Assembly (NCBI RefSeq): GCF_001189965.1
Contig: NZ_LFLU01000004.1
Coordinates: 248,001-312,000, forward strand
Length of the DNA: 64,000 bases
Direction of reading: 5' to 3'
From: Herbaspirillum rhizosphaerae
Lineage (GTDB): Bacteria > Pseudomonadota > Gammaproteobacteria > Burkholderiales > Burkholderiaceae_D
Of the stretch, positions 27,541 to 36,500 are shown in pieces. The notes under the pieces were generated by a model. That model made no database searches. It had not been told where the DNA came from and saw only the letters and a program-made list of their open reading frames with translations. A program made the translations under genes and the position numbers. Numbering within the stretch: position 1 is the stretch's first letter; each line of letters starts with the position of its first letter.

Positions 27541-27665
27541 ACTCACAAAATAAGTCACTAATTAAGTCGACGCCGAAAAGACCGAATCTCGCGACGCGGC
27601 CGCCTTCAGCGCATGCATAACGCTACTGCCGCGGCACCGTGTTAAAAAACACGGCGCCATCGGCG

Positions 27666-30176
27666 TTAGCGATTTTTCTTGCTTGGCCGGGAAAAACCCT
27701 TGGCCGGACGCTTGCGGTCCGACTCGATCCCGCCCTTCACACGCGGCAAAGCCTTGCCGGATTTGCTTGCTGCCTTCGGTGTTTTTGCACCCTTGGCGGT
27801 TTTTGCAGCCGCTGGGGCGGATGCTGGCGCTGCCTTTGCACCACCACCGGATCGGGCTGCCGGCGCGCCTTTGCCTGCGCCTGTCTTGCTGCGCGCCTGC
27901 TGCGCATTTTCAGCGCGGCGCGCTTCGTTCTTCAGTATCGTACGAATGCCGGGTTCGGTCACCAGACGCAGATCGATCTTGCGCGCATCCAGATCGACAC
28001 GGCTGACCTGCACCGTCACGCGGTCGGTCAACTGGTAGCGAATGCCGGTGCGTTCGCCGCGCAATTCATGGCGTGCTTCGTCGTACTGGAAGTAATCCGC
28101 GCCGAGTTCGGTGACGTGCACCATGCCTTCGATATACAAGGCATCGAGCTGCACGAAAATGCCGAAGGTCGCCACGCCCGAGATCGTTCCGGTGAATTCT
28201 TCACCCAGCTTGTCGCGGATGAAATAGCACTTGAGCCATGCTTCGACGTCGCGCGAGGCTTCGTCGGCGCGGCGCTCGTTGGCGGAACAGTGGACGCCCA
28301 GCGCTTCCCAGATGGCGACGCTGCTTTCCGGCTTCTTCTTCCCGTTGGCGCGATCCAATGCCTGCGCCTTGCGGGCGGCGGGCGACAACATGGTGTTGAG
28401 CACGCTGGTGTCGATACCCTTGGGCTCGTAACGCTTGCCCAGCAGGATCGCCTTGATGGCGCGATGCGTCAGCAGATCCGGATAACGGCGGATCGGGCTG
28501 GTGAAGTGGGCATACGATTCATACGACAAACCGAAATGGCCGATGTTTTCCGGGCTGTACACCGCTTGCTGCATGGACCGCAGCAGCATGGTCTGGATCA
28601 GCAAGGCATCCGGACGCGACTTGATCTTCGGCATCAGCTCGGCGTAATCGGACGCGCTCGGGCTGTCGCCGCCGCCCAGGCTCAGGCCGATTTGCTTGAG
28701 GAAGGTCCGCAACTGATTCAGACGTTCCTTGGTCGGTCCGGCGTGGACGCGATACAAACCCGGGTGCTCGTGACGTTTCAACAGATCGGCGGCGCAGACG
28801 TTGGCCGCCAGCATGCATTCCTCGATCAAACGATGCGCGTCGTTGCGGGTGCGCGGCAGGATCTTTTCAATCTTGCCGACGGCGTTGCAGACGATGTAGG
28901 TTTCGGTCGTTTCAAAGTCGATCGCGCCGCGTGCATGACGCGCCTGCAGCAGCGCCTGGAACACTTCATACAGATGCAATAGATGCGGCACCAGGCCCGC
29001 GCGCTTGGCGGCTTCCGGGCCCTTCGTATTGGCGAGGACAGCCGCGACCTCGGTGTATGTCAGACGCGCGGCGGAGTGGATCACCGCCGGGTAGAACTGG
29101 TAAGCCTTGATCTCGCCCTTGGCGGTGATCACGGCGTCGCACACCAGCGTCAGGCGATCGACATCGGGGTTGAGCGAGCACAGGCCGTTCGACAATTTTT
29201 CCGGCAGCATCGGAATCACCCGGCGCGGAAAATACACCGAGGTGCTGCGCTCCAGCGCATCCACATCGAGCGCATCGTTGGGCTTCACATAATGGCTGAC
29301 GTCGGCAATCGCCACGATCAGGCGATAACCCTTGGCGCGGCCGATCTTGATCGGTTCGCAATAGACCGCATCGTCGAAGTCGCGCGCGTCTTCGCCGTCA
29401 ATGGTGACCAGCGGCACGTCGCGCAAGTCGACGCGATCGTTGAGATCGGCAGCCTTGACTTCACTCGGCAGCTTTGCCGCCAGCTTCTTGGCAGCTTCGG
29501 AAAACTCATGCGGCACACCGTATTTGCGCACGGCGATTTCGATTTCCATGCCCGGATCGTCGATGTCGCCAAGGATTTCTGCAATCTTGCCGACCGGCTG
29601 CGTGTAGCGCGAAGGCTGCTCGGTCAGCTCGACGCTGACCACCTGCCCCGCCTTGGCCTTGCCCGGCGAGCCGGCGAGGATCACGTCCTGGCCGATGCGC
29701 TTGTCTTCAGGCGCCACCACCCAGACGCCGTTCTCGTTGAGCAAGCGGCCGATGACGTGGGTATTGGCGCGCGACACCACTTCAACGATGGTGCCTTCCG
29801 GACGTCCGCGGCGATCGGTGCCGATGATGCGGGCCTGGACGCGGTCGCCATGCAAGACCTTCTGCATTTCTTTCTCGGGCAGGAAGATGTCGGCGCTGCC
29901 GTCTTCCGGCAAGAGGAAGCCAAAACCGTCGCGGTGGCTGCTGACGCGGCCTTCAATGAAATCGGGAGAATGCGTCAGCTTGTAGTTGCCGGCGCGGTCG
30001 GGCTTGATCTGACCGTCGCGTTCCATTGCATTCAGGCGTCGCGTCAGGCCATCCATTTCTTCCGGCTTGACGCTGAGCGCAGAAGCCAGTGTCATCGCGT
30101 TTTGCGCGCCCGAAGAGGTGCGCAGGATGCCGAGAATTTCCTCGCGGCTGGGGATGGTATAGGGAAATTGGCTCAA
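27666..30176 (-). CDS. rnr: Ribonuclease R
   Basis: 3'-5' exoribonuclease that degrades structured RNA and takes part in rRNA quality control. The 836-residue protein has cold-shock domains (from about residue 75), the RNB catalytic domain with VTIDGEDARDFDDAVYC, an S1 domain (about 640-730) and a Lys/Ala/Gly-rich basic tail. The N-terminus SQFPYTIPSREEILGILRTS matches the family, but its only nearby start is TTG at 30176, since an in-frame stop lies 27 nt further up. An ATG at 30204 opens a different frame that overlaps the rnr start for about 250 bp. So either rnr uses TTG or the start region carries a frameshift. Confidence 0.94.
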   Translation of the reverse strand: MSQFPYTIPSREEILGILRTSSGAQNAMTLASALSVKPEEMDGLTRRLNAMERDGQIKPDRAGNYKLTHSPDFIEGRVSSHRDGFGFLLPEDGSADIFLPEKEMQKVLHGDRVQARIIGTDRRGRPEGTIVEVVSRANTHVIGRLLNENGVWVVAPEDKRIGQDVILAGSPGKAKAGQVVSVELTEQPSRYTQPVGKIAEILGDIDDPGMEIEIAVRKYGVPHEFSEAAKKLAAKLPSEVKAADLNDRVDLRDVPLVTIDGEDARDFDDAVYCEPIKIGRAKGYRLIVAIADVSHYVKPNDALDVDALERSTSVYFPRRVIPMLPEKLSNGLCSLNPDVDRLTLVCDAVITAKGEIKAYQFYPAVIHSAARLTYTEVAAVLANTKGPEAAKRAGLVPHLLHLYEVFQALLQARHARGAIDFETTETYIVCNAVGKIEKILPRTRNDAHRLIEECMLAANVCAADLLKRHEHPGLYRVHAGPTKERLNQLRTFLKQIGLSLGGGDSPSASDYAELMPKIKSRPDALLIQTMLLRSMQQAVYSPENIGHFGLSYESYAHFTSPIRRYPDLLTHRAIKAILLGKRYEPKGIDTSVLNTMLSPAARKAQALDRANGKKKPESSVAIWEALGVHCSANERRADEASRDVEAWLKCYFIRDKLGEEFTGTISGVATFGIFVQLDALYIEGMVHVTELGADYFQYDEARHELRGERTGIRYQLTDRVTVQVSRVDLDARKIDLRLVTEPGIRTILKNEARRAENAQQARSKTGAGKGAPAARSGGGAKAAPASAPAAAKTAKGAKTPKAASKSGKALPRVKGGIESDRKRPAKGFSRPSKKNR

Positions 30177-30382
30177 AAGTGTAATCAGGTAAATTGTTAT
30201 TCATCAGTTTCGCGACAGCGGATCCGCCTGGCGAGCTGCTGGAATACGACTACGGGGCCTTGGCCCAGGGTGCAACATGCCCTAGTGTAACGGAGGTTCC
30301 CGGTATTTACCTAACATGCGCCCCCGATAGCGCCGTCCGCACCCGCCTCCTGAAAATAAATGGATGCCGGCACGCCAAGTGA

Positions 30383-30410
30383 TTGACAAGTTCTGAAAAT
30401 GGGCTATAAT
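30383..30410 (+). promoter_or_regulatory. Sigma70 promoter of tRNA-Leu copy 1
   Basis: TTGACA (30383-30388), a 16-bp spacer and TATAAT (30405-30410) are both perfect consensus hexamers. The expected start is about 12 nt before the mature tRNA 5' end at 30430. Confidence 0.88.
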
Positions 30411-30429
30411 CTCGTTCTTTCGCGGTATT

Positions 30430-30514
30430 GCCCACGTGGCGGAATTGGTAGACGCGCATGGTTCAGGTCCATGTGCCGCAAGGTGTGGGGGTTCGAGTCC
30501 CTCCGTGGGCACCA
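30430..30514 (+). tRNA. tRNA-Leu (CAG), copy 1
   Basis: An 85-nt type II tRNA. Acceptor GCCCACG pairs with CGTGGGC (30504-30510); the anticodon arm CATGG-TTCAGGT-CCATG gives anticodon CAG, reading CUG, the main Leu codon in GC-rich genomes. A long variable arm follows, then a T-arm around GGTTCGAGTCC. The A discriminator and CCA (30512-30514) are encoded. It has its own strong promoter and is followed within 7 nt by a hairpin terminator. Confidence 0.97.
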
Positions 30515-30520
30515 AAACAT

Positions 30521-30554
30521 AAAAGGTCGATTGATGAAAATCAATCGGCCTTTT
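30521..30554 (+). terminator. GAAA-loop terminator after tRNA-Leu copy 1
   Basis: Stem AAAAGGTCGATTGAT (30521-30535) with ATCAATCGGCCTTTT (30540-30554), loop GAAA, 15 bp with one G-T pair; followed by GCGTTTTGGGGACCG. First of four related hairpins in this locus. Confidence 0.88.
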
Positions 30555-30572
30555 GCGTTTTGGGGACCGCGA

Positions 30573-30671
30573 GCAAGGCGCCTGCGCGCCTTGCGGGTGG
30601 GACTCGAAGGTTTGGCCTTGCAAGGCCAAACGGGGTCGCGGAACGTGACCGAGCGCCCTCCGTGGGCACCA
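30573..30671 (+). ncRNA. Structured segment ending in a tRNA-Leu 3'-end copy, copy 1
   Basis: Three adjacent hairpins: GCAAGGCGC-CTGC-GCGCCTTGC (30573-30594), a perfect 11-bp dyad starting GTTTGGCCTTG (30610-30631) and GGTCGCG-GAA-CGTGACC (30634-30650). They are followed by CCCTCCGTGGGCACCA (30656-30671), identical to the last 16 nt of the tRNA with the CCA. Whether it is made as a stable RNA is unknown. In plan it resembles the rtT repeat of the E. coli tyrT operon, which also carries a tRNA 3'-end copy. The promoter of the tRNA would have to read through the first terminator. Confidence 0.5.
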
Positions 30672-30678
30672 AAAACAT

Positions 30679-30712
30679 AAAAGGCTGGTTGATGAAAATC
30701 AACCAGCCTTTG
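30679..30712 (+). terminator. GAAA-loop terminator after 3'-end copy 1
   Basis: Stem AAAGGCTGGTTGAT with ATCAACCAGCCTTT, loop GAAA, 14 bp without mismatch. Same flanks as the hairpin at 30521 but with paired base changes in the stem. Confidence 0.85.
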
Positions 30713-30725
30713 CGTTTTGGGGACC

Positions 30726-30990
30726 GTAAAAATCGCAAGCCCTCCAATTCAAAATCCTCCCGACCTCAACGTGGCGTCCAACAAACAATCGCTCGACTAA
30801 TTCTTAGCGCGACCCTCGTTTTTTTGTTTTCGCATTTCAAAAATCTCATCGCCACTCAACAAGTTTTGCCTCAAGTGATCCAGTCGAATCTTCTTTCGTT
30901 TTTACGCATTATTTTGTTGACCGCTGGATTCAATATCAGTATTATTCAGCCCTTCTAAGCGCTAAGCACTTTTGTGTGAAGACGTTTTAG
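30726..30990 (+). other. AT-rich spacer between the two tRNA-Leu units
   Basis: About 265 bp with clearly lower GC than the surroundings and several T-runs. It has no credible gene: the one plus-strand open frame here starts inside the tRNA. Its right end holds the promoter of the second tRNA (30917-30945). Nothing else is seen. Confidence 0.7.
30917..30945 (+). promoter_or_regulatory. Sigma70 promoter of tRNA-Leu copy 2
   Basis: TTGACC (30917-30922), a 17-bp spacer and TATTAT (30940-30945). Its sequence differs from the promoter of copy 1, so the second tRNA is an independently transcribed gene, not a mere extension of the first. Confidence 0.75.
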
Positions 30991-31075
30991 GCCCACGTGG
31001 CGGAATTGGTAGACGCGCATGGTTCAGGTCCATGTGCCGCAAGGTGTGGGGGTTCGAGTCCCTCCGTGGGCACCA
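30991..31075 (+). tRNA. tRNA-Leu (CAG), copy 2
   Basis: Identical over all 85 nt to the tRNA at 30430-30514: CAG anticodon, long variable arm, encoded CCA (31073-31075). It has its own promoter and a GAAA-loop terminator seven nt downstream. Confidence 0.97.
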
Positions 31076-31081
31076 AAACAT

Positions 31082-31115
31082 AAAAGGTCGATTGATGAAA
31101 ATCAATCGGCCTTTT
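31082..31115 (+). terminator. GAAA-loop terminator after tRNA-Leu copy 2
   Basis: Same sequence as the hairpin at 30521-30554: 15-bp stem, GAAA loop, T-run. Confidence 0.88.
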
Positions 31116-31133
31116 GCGTTTTGGGGACCGCGA

Positions 31134-31232
31134 GCAAGGCGCCTGCGCGCCTTGCGGGTGGGACTCGAAGGTTTGGCCTTGCAAGGCCAAACGGGGTCGC
31201 GGAACGTGACCGAGCACCCTCCGTGGGCACCA
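31134..31232 (+). ncRNA. Structured segment ending in a tRNA-Leu 3'-end copy, copy 2
   Basis: Second copy of the three-hairpin segment (31134-31155, 31171-31192, 31195-31211) with the 16-nt tRNA 3'-end copy at 31217-31232. Conservation of all three stems is uninformative here because the copies are almost identical. Confidence 0.5.
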
Positions 31233-31239
31233 AAATATT

Positions 31240-31273
31240 AAAGGCTGATCGATGAAAATCGATCAGCCTTTTG
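31240..31273. terminator. GAAA-loop terminator after 3'-end copy 2
   Basis: Stem AAAGGCTGATCGAT (31240-31253) with ATCGATCAGCCTTT (31258-31271), loop GAAA, 14 bp perfect, then T-rich. Lies between the tRNA locus and the convergent pbpC end and could stop both. Confidence 0.88.
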
Positions 31274-31291
31274 TATTTTGGGGACCGCTTT

Positions 31292-33508
31292 CTATCTCGC
31301 CAGATTCACCTTGCTCTTCACTGGTTTTCCCTCAGGCGGCCGCACCAACGCCCCACGCACCTCAAACTGCAACTGATCAAGCACCGCGCCATTTACATCC
31401 TGCAAGACCAGCTTGTGCTTTCCGGGCCAAGGCATCCAATCAAACCCCAGATCCGCAGATTTTTTTCCTGCCAATTTCAACGCCTTCCCATCAAGCAGCC
31501 ACACCCCGTGCTTCGCACCTTGCGCGGTAAAACGCAAACGCTGATGCGTCGGCGGAATATCGGGATCGATCGCCACCAGCATGCCCGGCGTCGGATACGT
31601 GATCATCGGCGCGATCTCGCCCGACTTGGCTACCTGCAACAGGCGCTGACTGGTATCAGGCAAGAAGTATTCGGTGCGCGCCGCTTCCAGTTGATTCTCG
31701 AACCGGACTGGTTGCGCAATCACCGACGCCGGTTTCGCCGGTTCCTGCGAGCCGGACTGGCGGTGCAGATACTGCATCACCTCCTGCCAGACCGGCGCTG
31801 CACCGGTGACGCCGGATACATCCCACATCGGCGCGCCGGAGGCATTGCCGACCCACACGCCGACGGTGTAGCGCGACGAGAATCCGATACACCAGTTGTC
31901 GCGCATGTCCTTCGACGTCCCCGTCTTGACCGCCGTCCAGATGCGCGTCGACAAGGCGCTCTCCAGACCGAAGGTACGCGCCCGCGCACTGCGATCGGAC
32001 AAGATGTCGCCGACGATGAACGCAGCGCCGCCATCCATCGCCTGTTGATACGTCACGCGCGGATCGTTCATCGCGGTGCGCACGCCGCTGTAACGTCCCT
32101 GATTCGCCAGCGCGCGATAGGCATTGGTCAGCGACAGCAGGCTGATATCGGCGCTGCCCAGCGCAAGGCTGTAGCCGTAGTAATCGCCCGACTCGCGCAG
32201 ATTGAAGCCCAACGTCTGCAAGCGCCGGAAAAAACGCTCCGGCGTCACCATCACCAGCGTGCGCACGGCGGGAATATTGAGCGACGACCCCAGCGCGGTG
32301 CGCAGGCTCACCAACCCCTTGAATTGCCGGTCGTAATTCTGCGGAATATAGAGACCGGCAGAGGTCGCCAGATTGACCGGCGAATCGTCGAGCAGCGAAG
32401 CCGCCGTCAGCCATTTTTTCTCGATCGCCATTTCGTACAGGAAGGGCTTCAGAGTCGACCCGGCCTGGCGCAGGGCCTGCACACCGTCGACCTGCGCTGC
32501 GCCCGACAGCGATCCGCTCGATCCCACCCAGGCCAGGACATCGCCGCTGGCGTTGTCGATCACCAGCACCGCCCCGTCTTCGATATTGCGATCCACCAGT
32601 GCCGACAACTGGCGGCGCAAAGCATCGCTGGCAAATCGCTGCGTCGCTGCATCGATAGTCGAATACACCGGCTTGCCCGCGTCCTTCAGCAACTTGCGCC
32701 CCAGATGCGGAGCAAGTTGCGGCGCGGTCGCAGCGCCGCTGATTTCGCCCTTGGCCGTGGCGCGCGCCAGCACCAGTTCCGTACGTCCCTGCAAGCCATT
32801 GCATTCCTGCGGCGCGCCCTGCTCTTTCAGGATGGCGCAGGCGCGTTCCGTGACTTTCGCCGGTTTGGCGTTGGGGGCGCGAATCAACGCGACGGCGATG
32901 GCCGCCTCGCTCTGATTCAAACCGCTGGGATGCTTGCCGAACAGCACGCGCGACAAGGCATGTACGCCCACCAGCTCGCCGCGAAAACTGACCAGATTCA
33001 GATAAGCCTCCAGAATCTGATCCTTGCGCCAGTTGCGCTCCAGCGATTGCGCGATAAAGACCTGCGACACTTTCTGCGTCATCGATCGCGCCGACGACTT
33101 GCGGCGAAGATCGTCATAGATCAGACCCGCCAGCTGCATCGTGATGGTCGACGCGCCGCGCGTTTTGGTATTCCACAGATTGCCCCAGGCCGACGCCGCC
33201 ACGGCGCTCCAGTCGACGCCGCTGTGCTGATAGAAGCGGCGGTCTTCGGAAGCGATCAGGGCGTTGCGCAAGGCCGGCGACACATCCTCCAACGCGATCC
33301 ACGACAGGCGGCGCTCGTTGGGATTAAGCCGCAACTGCTGGATCAGCTCGCCATGACGGTCGTACATCGCGGCGTCCGAGGAACGAAAGGATTGCAGCAC
33401 CTCGCCAAAATTCGGCACGGCATGCGCGACGCCCGGCGCTCCCGCCAGCAGCGCCGTTGTCGCAGCGAACCACAACGCTGCAATATGCCGTCGCGTCGTC
33501 GCTGACAT
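31292..33508 (-). CDS. pbpC: Penicillin-binding protein 1C (bifunctional glycosyltransferase/transpeptidase)
   Basis: Class A PBP of 738 residues, exported or anchored by the N-terminal segment (about 1-30). The GT51 domain has catalytic Glu88 in ASEDRRFYQHSGVDW and RGASTITMQLAGL; the transpeptidase has the serine motif STLK (about residue 351), SSLN (about 410) and KTGTS (about 527). The BiPBP_C domain closes the protein. Its ATG overlaps the stop of the alpha-2-macroglobulin gene (TGATG), so translation is coupled. In E. coli the homologous pair yfhM-pbpC has the same arrangement, and the proteins are thought to defend and repair peptidoglycan after attack. Confidence 0.95.
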   Translation of the reverse strand: MSATTRRHIAALWFAATTALLAGAPGVAHAVPNFGEVLQSFRSSDAAMYDRHGELIQQLRLNPNERRLSWIALEDVSPALRNALIASEDRRFYQHSGVDWSAVAASAWGNLWNTKTRGASTITMQLAGLIYDDLRRKSSARSMTQKVSQVFIAQSLERNWRKDQILEAYLNLVSFRGELVGVHALSRVLFGKHPSGLNQSEAAIAVALIRAPNAKPAKVTERACAILKEQGAPQECNGLQGRTELVLARATAKGEISGAATAPQLAPHLGRKLLKDAGKPVYSTIDAATQRFASDALRRQLSALVDRNIEDGAVLVIDNASGDVLAWVGSSGSLSGAAQVDGVQALRQAGSTLKPFLYEMAIEKKWLTAASLLDDSPVNLATSAGLYIPQNYDRQFKGLVSLRTALGSSLNIPAVRTLVMVTPERFFRRLQTLGFNLRESGDYYGYSLALGSADISLLSLTNAYRALANQGRYSGVRTAMNDPRVTYQQAMDGGAAFIVGDILSDRSARARTFGLESALSTRIWTAVKTGTSKDMRDNWCIGFSSRYTVGVWVGNASGAPMWDVSGVTGAAPVWQEVMQYLHRQSGSQEPAKPASVIAQPVRFENQLEAARTEYFLPDTSQRLLQVAKSGEIAPMITYPTPGMLVAIDPDIPPTHQRLRFTAQGAKHGVWLLDGKALKLAGKKSADLGFDWMPWPGKHKLVLQDVNGAVLDQLQFEVRGALVRPPEGKPVKSKVNLAR

Positions 33509-36500
33509 CACGGCTCCTTGATGCTCAGCCTGGCGTTCGGGATTTCACCGAACATCTCGGGCGCATACATCGCCTCGACCCGCGTCGGCGGCAGACTGAA
33601 TTCGCCGGCGTTGTTCAGGCGCACCGTGTAGGAAATGCTGGAACGCCCCTTCGGCATGCGCTCGTAGTAAGCGCGATAACCTTCGAAGCTGCGCTCTTCA
33701 TACGCCAGCCACGCGTTGCTGCGCGAACGGCCGTCATCCTCGCCGCTGCGCGTGATCGCCGAGTCGCGCGCCAGGCCGGAACCCAGCAAGCTGGCGCCGC
33801 CGGGAATCGGATCGTTCAGCACCACCCAGGTCATGTCGGTCTGCGCGTCGATGTCCAACGTCACGCGCAAGACGTCGCCGCGGCTGTAAACGCCTTTCTG
33901 CTTCTGCTCGACCGGGACAACCGTCTTGGTGATGCGATAACCGCTGGAGAACGGCTGCTTCAACGGCACGGCGGCCAGGCTTTGCATGGTGATCCACGGT
34001 TTGCCGCTACCCTCTTGCGTGAACTTCAGCGTACCCGGCGCAGGCGTGCTCCAAGGGATCTGCACCTTGCCGCCGGCTGCGCCTGCACCGCTCCATGCAT
34101 ACGCATTGCTGCCCGCGTCGGACACGATGCGCGTCGTGCCTGCGACCTTCTCCGCCTCGAAGGCACGGCTGAATTTTTCCAGCGCCAGGCTGCCCCAGAC
34201 GTTGGCGGTGGTCGTGCTCCAATGGCCGCGCTGTTGACGCTGGATGGCGCCGCTGATCAGCTTGGGCATGTCTTCGCGCCAGGCCGGATTGTTCAGCATG
34301 GTCAACACGAGACGATTGGCGTTGCTGTCGCCGCTGGCCATCAGCCACCACCAGTAATCGTTCGCCTCATCCGAGAAGCCCATGCGCGTGCCCTGATAAT
34401 TCAGGCGCGAGCGGATGATCTGATCGGCTTCCGCCAGGCGCTTGTCGCGCTCTGGAATCGTCGTCACGCGCTGCAGGATAGCAATCCAGTCGAGCACCGC
34501 CGAGGTCGGCCACAAATTCGGATTGATCTGAATCGAACCGAGCATGGATGGCTGCACCCGGTGATAACGCGACAAGGCTTCCAGCGCCGCCAGCTTGCGC
34601 ACGTCGAGATCTTTCTTCGGCGACCAGAAATCGCGCGTGAGCTTGCCGTCGACAAACGCCGCCAGACCGTCGAGCATCTTGTCGCGACTCTGCGCCGGCA
34701 AGGCATAAGCCGCTTCGTTCGACGCCGCCAGCAGATAAGCGGTCAGGGTATCGCTGCCGCGCCGCGCATTGGATTCGCTCGGCGGGAAGTAATAGGCCAG
34801 ACCGTCGGCATCGAGGTAGGTCGGCAAGTCTGCCACCATCTTCTGCCACATCGCGTCGTCACGCAGACCGATGGCCTTGGAGGTGCGCTGCTCCAGGCAA
34901 GAGAATGGGTAATCAGCAAAGTATTTGCGGATGCCTTCGCTGCCGCCGGCCAGACTCGGCTTGAGCGAGATATTCAGTCCGCCGCGCCCCGGCAAACTGT
35001 CGGCAGGTGGCGCCACGCTCATCGCCGACGCCTTGTCGAGCTGGAACAAGCTCGCCTGCTGCACCGTCACCGGAATCGCCGGCACGACGCGCTGGACGAA
35101 TTTGATGGCGTCCTTGGCGGCCGATATTGACGATACGGCTTGCTCCTGCGCACCGATTTCCCAGCTCAGTTGCGAGATGTCGGCAGGCACGGTCACCGGC
35201 CACATCACTTCACGTGCTTCACCGGCGGGAATGGCGATGTCCTTATCTTGCAAGGCAATCGTCGCGGCCGGAACTGATCCTGTCGCTTTAGCGTTCAGGC
35301 GCAGCTGCATGACGCGCGTGGTGGTGTTGCGCACGGTGACCATGGCGTTGAACTGATCGCCTTCGCGCACCAGCGGCGGCAAGCCGGAGATCACCTGCAC
35401 GTCCTGCGACGAGCGAATGCTGGCCGAGCCGGTACCGAACAGACCTGCCCCGCTTTCCGCGACCGCAACAATGCGGAAGGAGGTCAACGCATCGTTGAGC
35501 GGCACATCGATCTGCGCCCTGCCGTTGGCGTCGAGCACGACGTACGGCTTCCACAGCAGCAAGGTGTCGAACAATTCACGCGTCGGCGATTTGCCGCCGC
35601 CGCCGCCCGCCGGCGTCGCTTTCTTGCCGTAGTGGCGCTTGCCGATCACCTGCATTTGCGCCGTCGATGTTTCAATGCCGTAGCTGCGCCGTTGCAGCAT
35701 GGCCGAGAGCAGATTCCAGCTGGTGTTGGGTTGCAGTTCCAGCAAGGCTTCGTCCACCGCCGCCAGCGCGATCTCGGCGCCCGCCGCAGGTTTGCCGTCA
35801 GGCAGCGTAACCTGCACATTGACCTTGGCAATCGAGCGGATCGGATACGTCGGTTTGTCGGCAGTCACCGCGACTTTCAGCAAATGCGCGCCGCTGCCGA
35901 CCGAGATCTCGGCGACGCCGAATTTGTAGGCGGGCTTGGCCAGGTCGACCATGGTGCCGGGCGCCTGATATTCCTTGAACTCGTGCCACCAGTTGATCGG
36001 TTCTTTCCAGCCCCAACTGAAGAAGGAATACCACGGCACTTCGCGCATGCGGCCGCGCACGGCCAGCACCGAAACGTAGACGTTAGGTGCAAAGCCGCCC
36101 TTGACCGGCAGGCTGATGGTCGGATCCTGTCCGTTCAGTTGCACCACCTGCGTTTCGATCACGCCCTCGCGCTCCACCGCCACCAGCGCAGTCGCATAGC
36201 GGAACGGCATGCGCACTTGGAATTTGGCGGTCTCGCCGGGTTGATAGGTTTTCTTCTCGGGCAGGATGTCGATGCGATCCTGGTTCTCGCCGTCAAACCA
36301 CAACTCGCCCTGGCGCGTCACCCATACCGAGGTCTGCGCGAACGAGGCATTGCCGTTGCCATCCTTGGCGGTGGCGGTCAGTTCGACGTTGCCGGCTTCC
36401 GACAGCGACACGTCGCAAATCAGCACGCCGTGCTTGTCGCTCTTGCCGCTGCACAGCGTGCCGAGGTTTTGCGACGAGCGGGTATTTTCATATGCATAGA

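Larger units (their letters stand above)
30430..30671 (+). repeat. 242-bp duplicated unit, copy 1 (tRNA-Leu to 3'-end remnant)
   Basis: This block recurs at 30991-31232 with, by eye, one mismatch (G at 30655, A in the other copy). The unit holds the tRNA, a GAAA-loop hairpin, three compact hairpins and a 16-nt copy of the tRNA 3' end. The flanks outside the unit differ, except for the hairpin modules that follow each copy. Confidence 0.92.
30991..31232 (+). repeat. 242-bp duplicated unit, copy 2
   Basis: Second copy of 30430-30671, with 561 bp between equivalent positions. The single difference I see is A at 31216 where copy 1 has G at 30655. The low divergence points to recent duplication or ongoing gene conversion. 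Confidence 0.92.

Noticed and set aside
30458-30958. A 166-codon open frame running from tRNA-Leu copy 1 into the spacer
   Set aside because: It starts inside the tRNA and crosses two terminator hairpins; its translation is typical of false proteins from tRNA neighbourhoods.
30430-31232. Repeated tRNA 3' ends as att sites of an integrated element
   Set aside because: Direct copies of a tRNA 3' end are the mark of integrative elements, but the distances (157 and 561 bp) leave no room for an integrase or cargo and no integrase lies nearby. Kept only as a remnant possibility.
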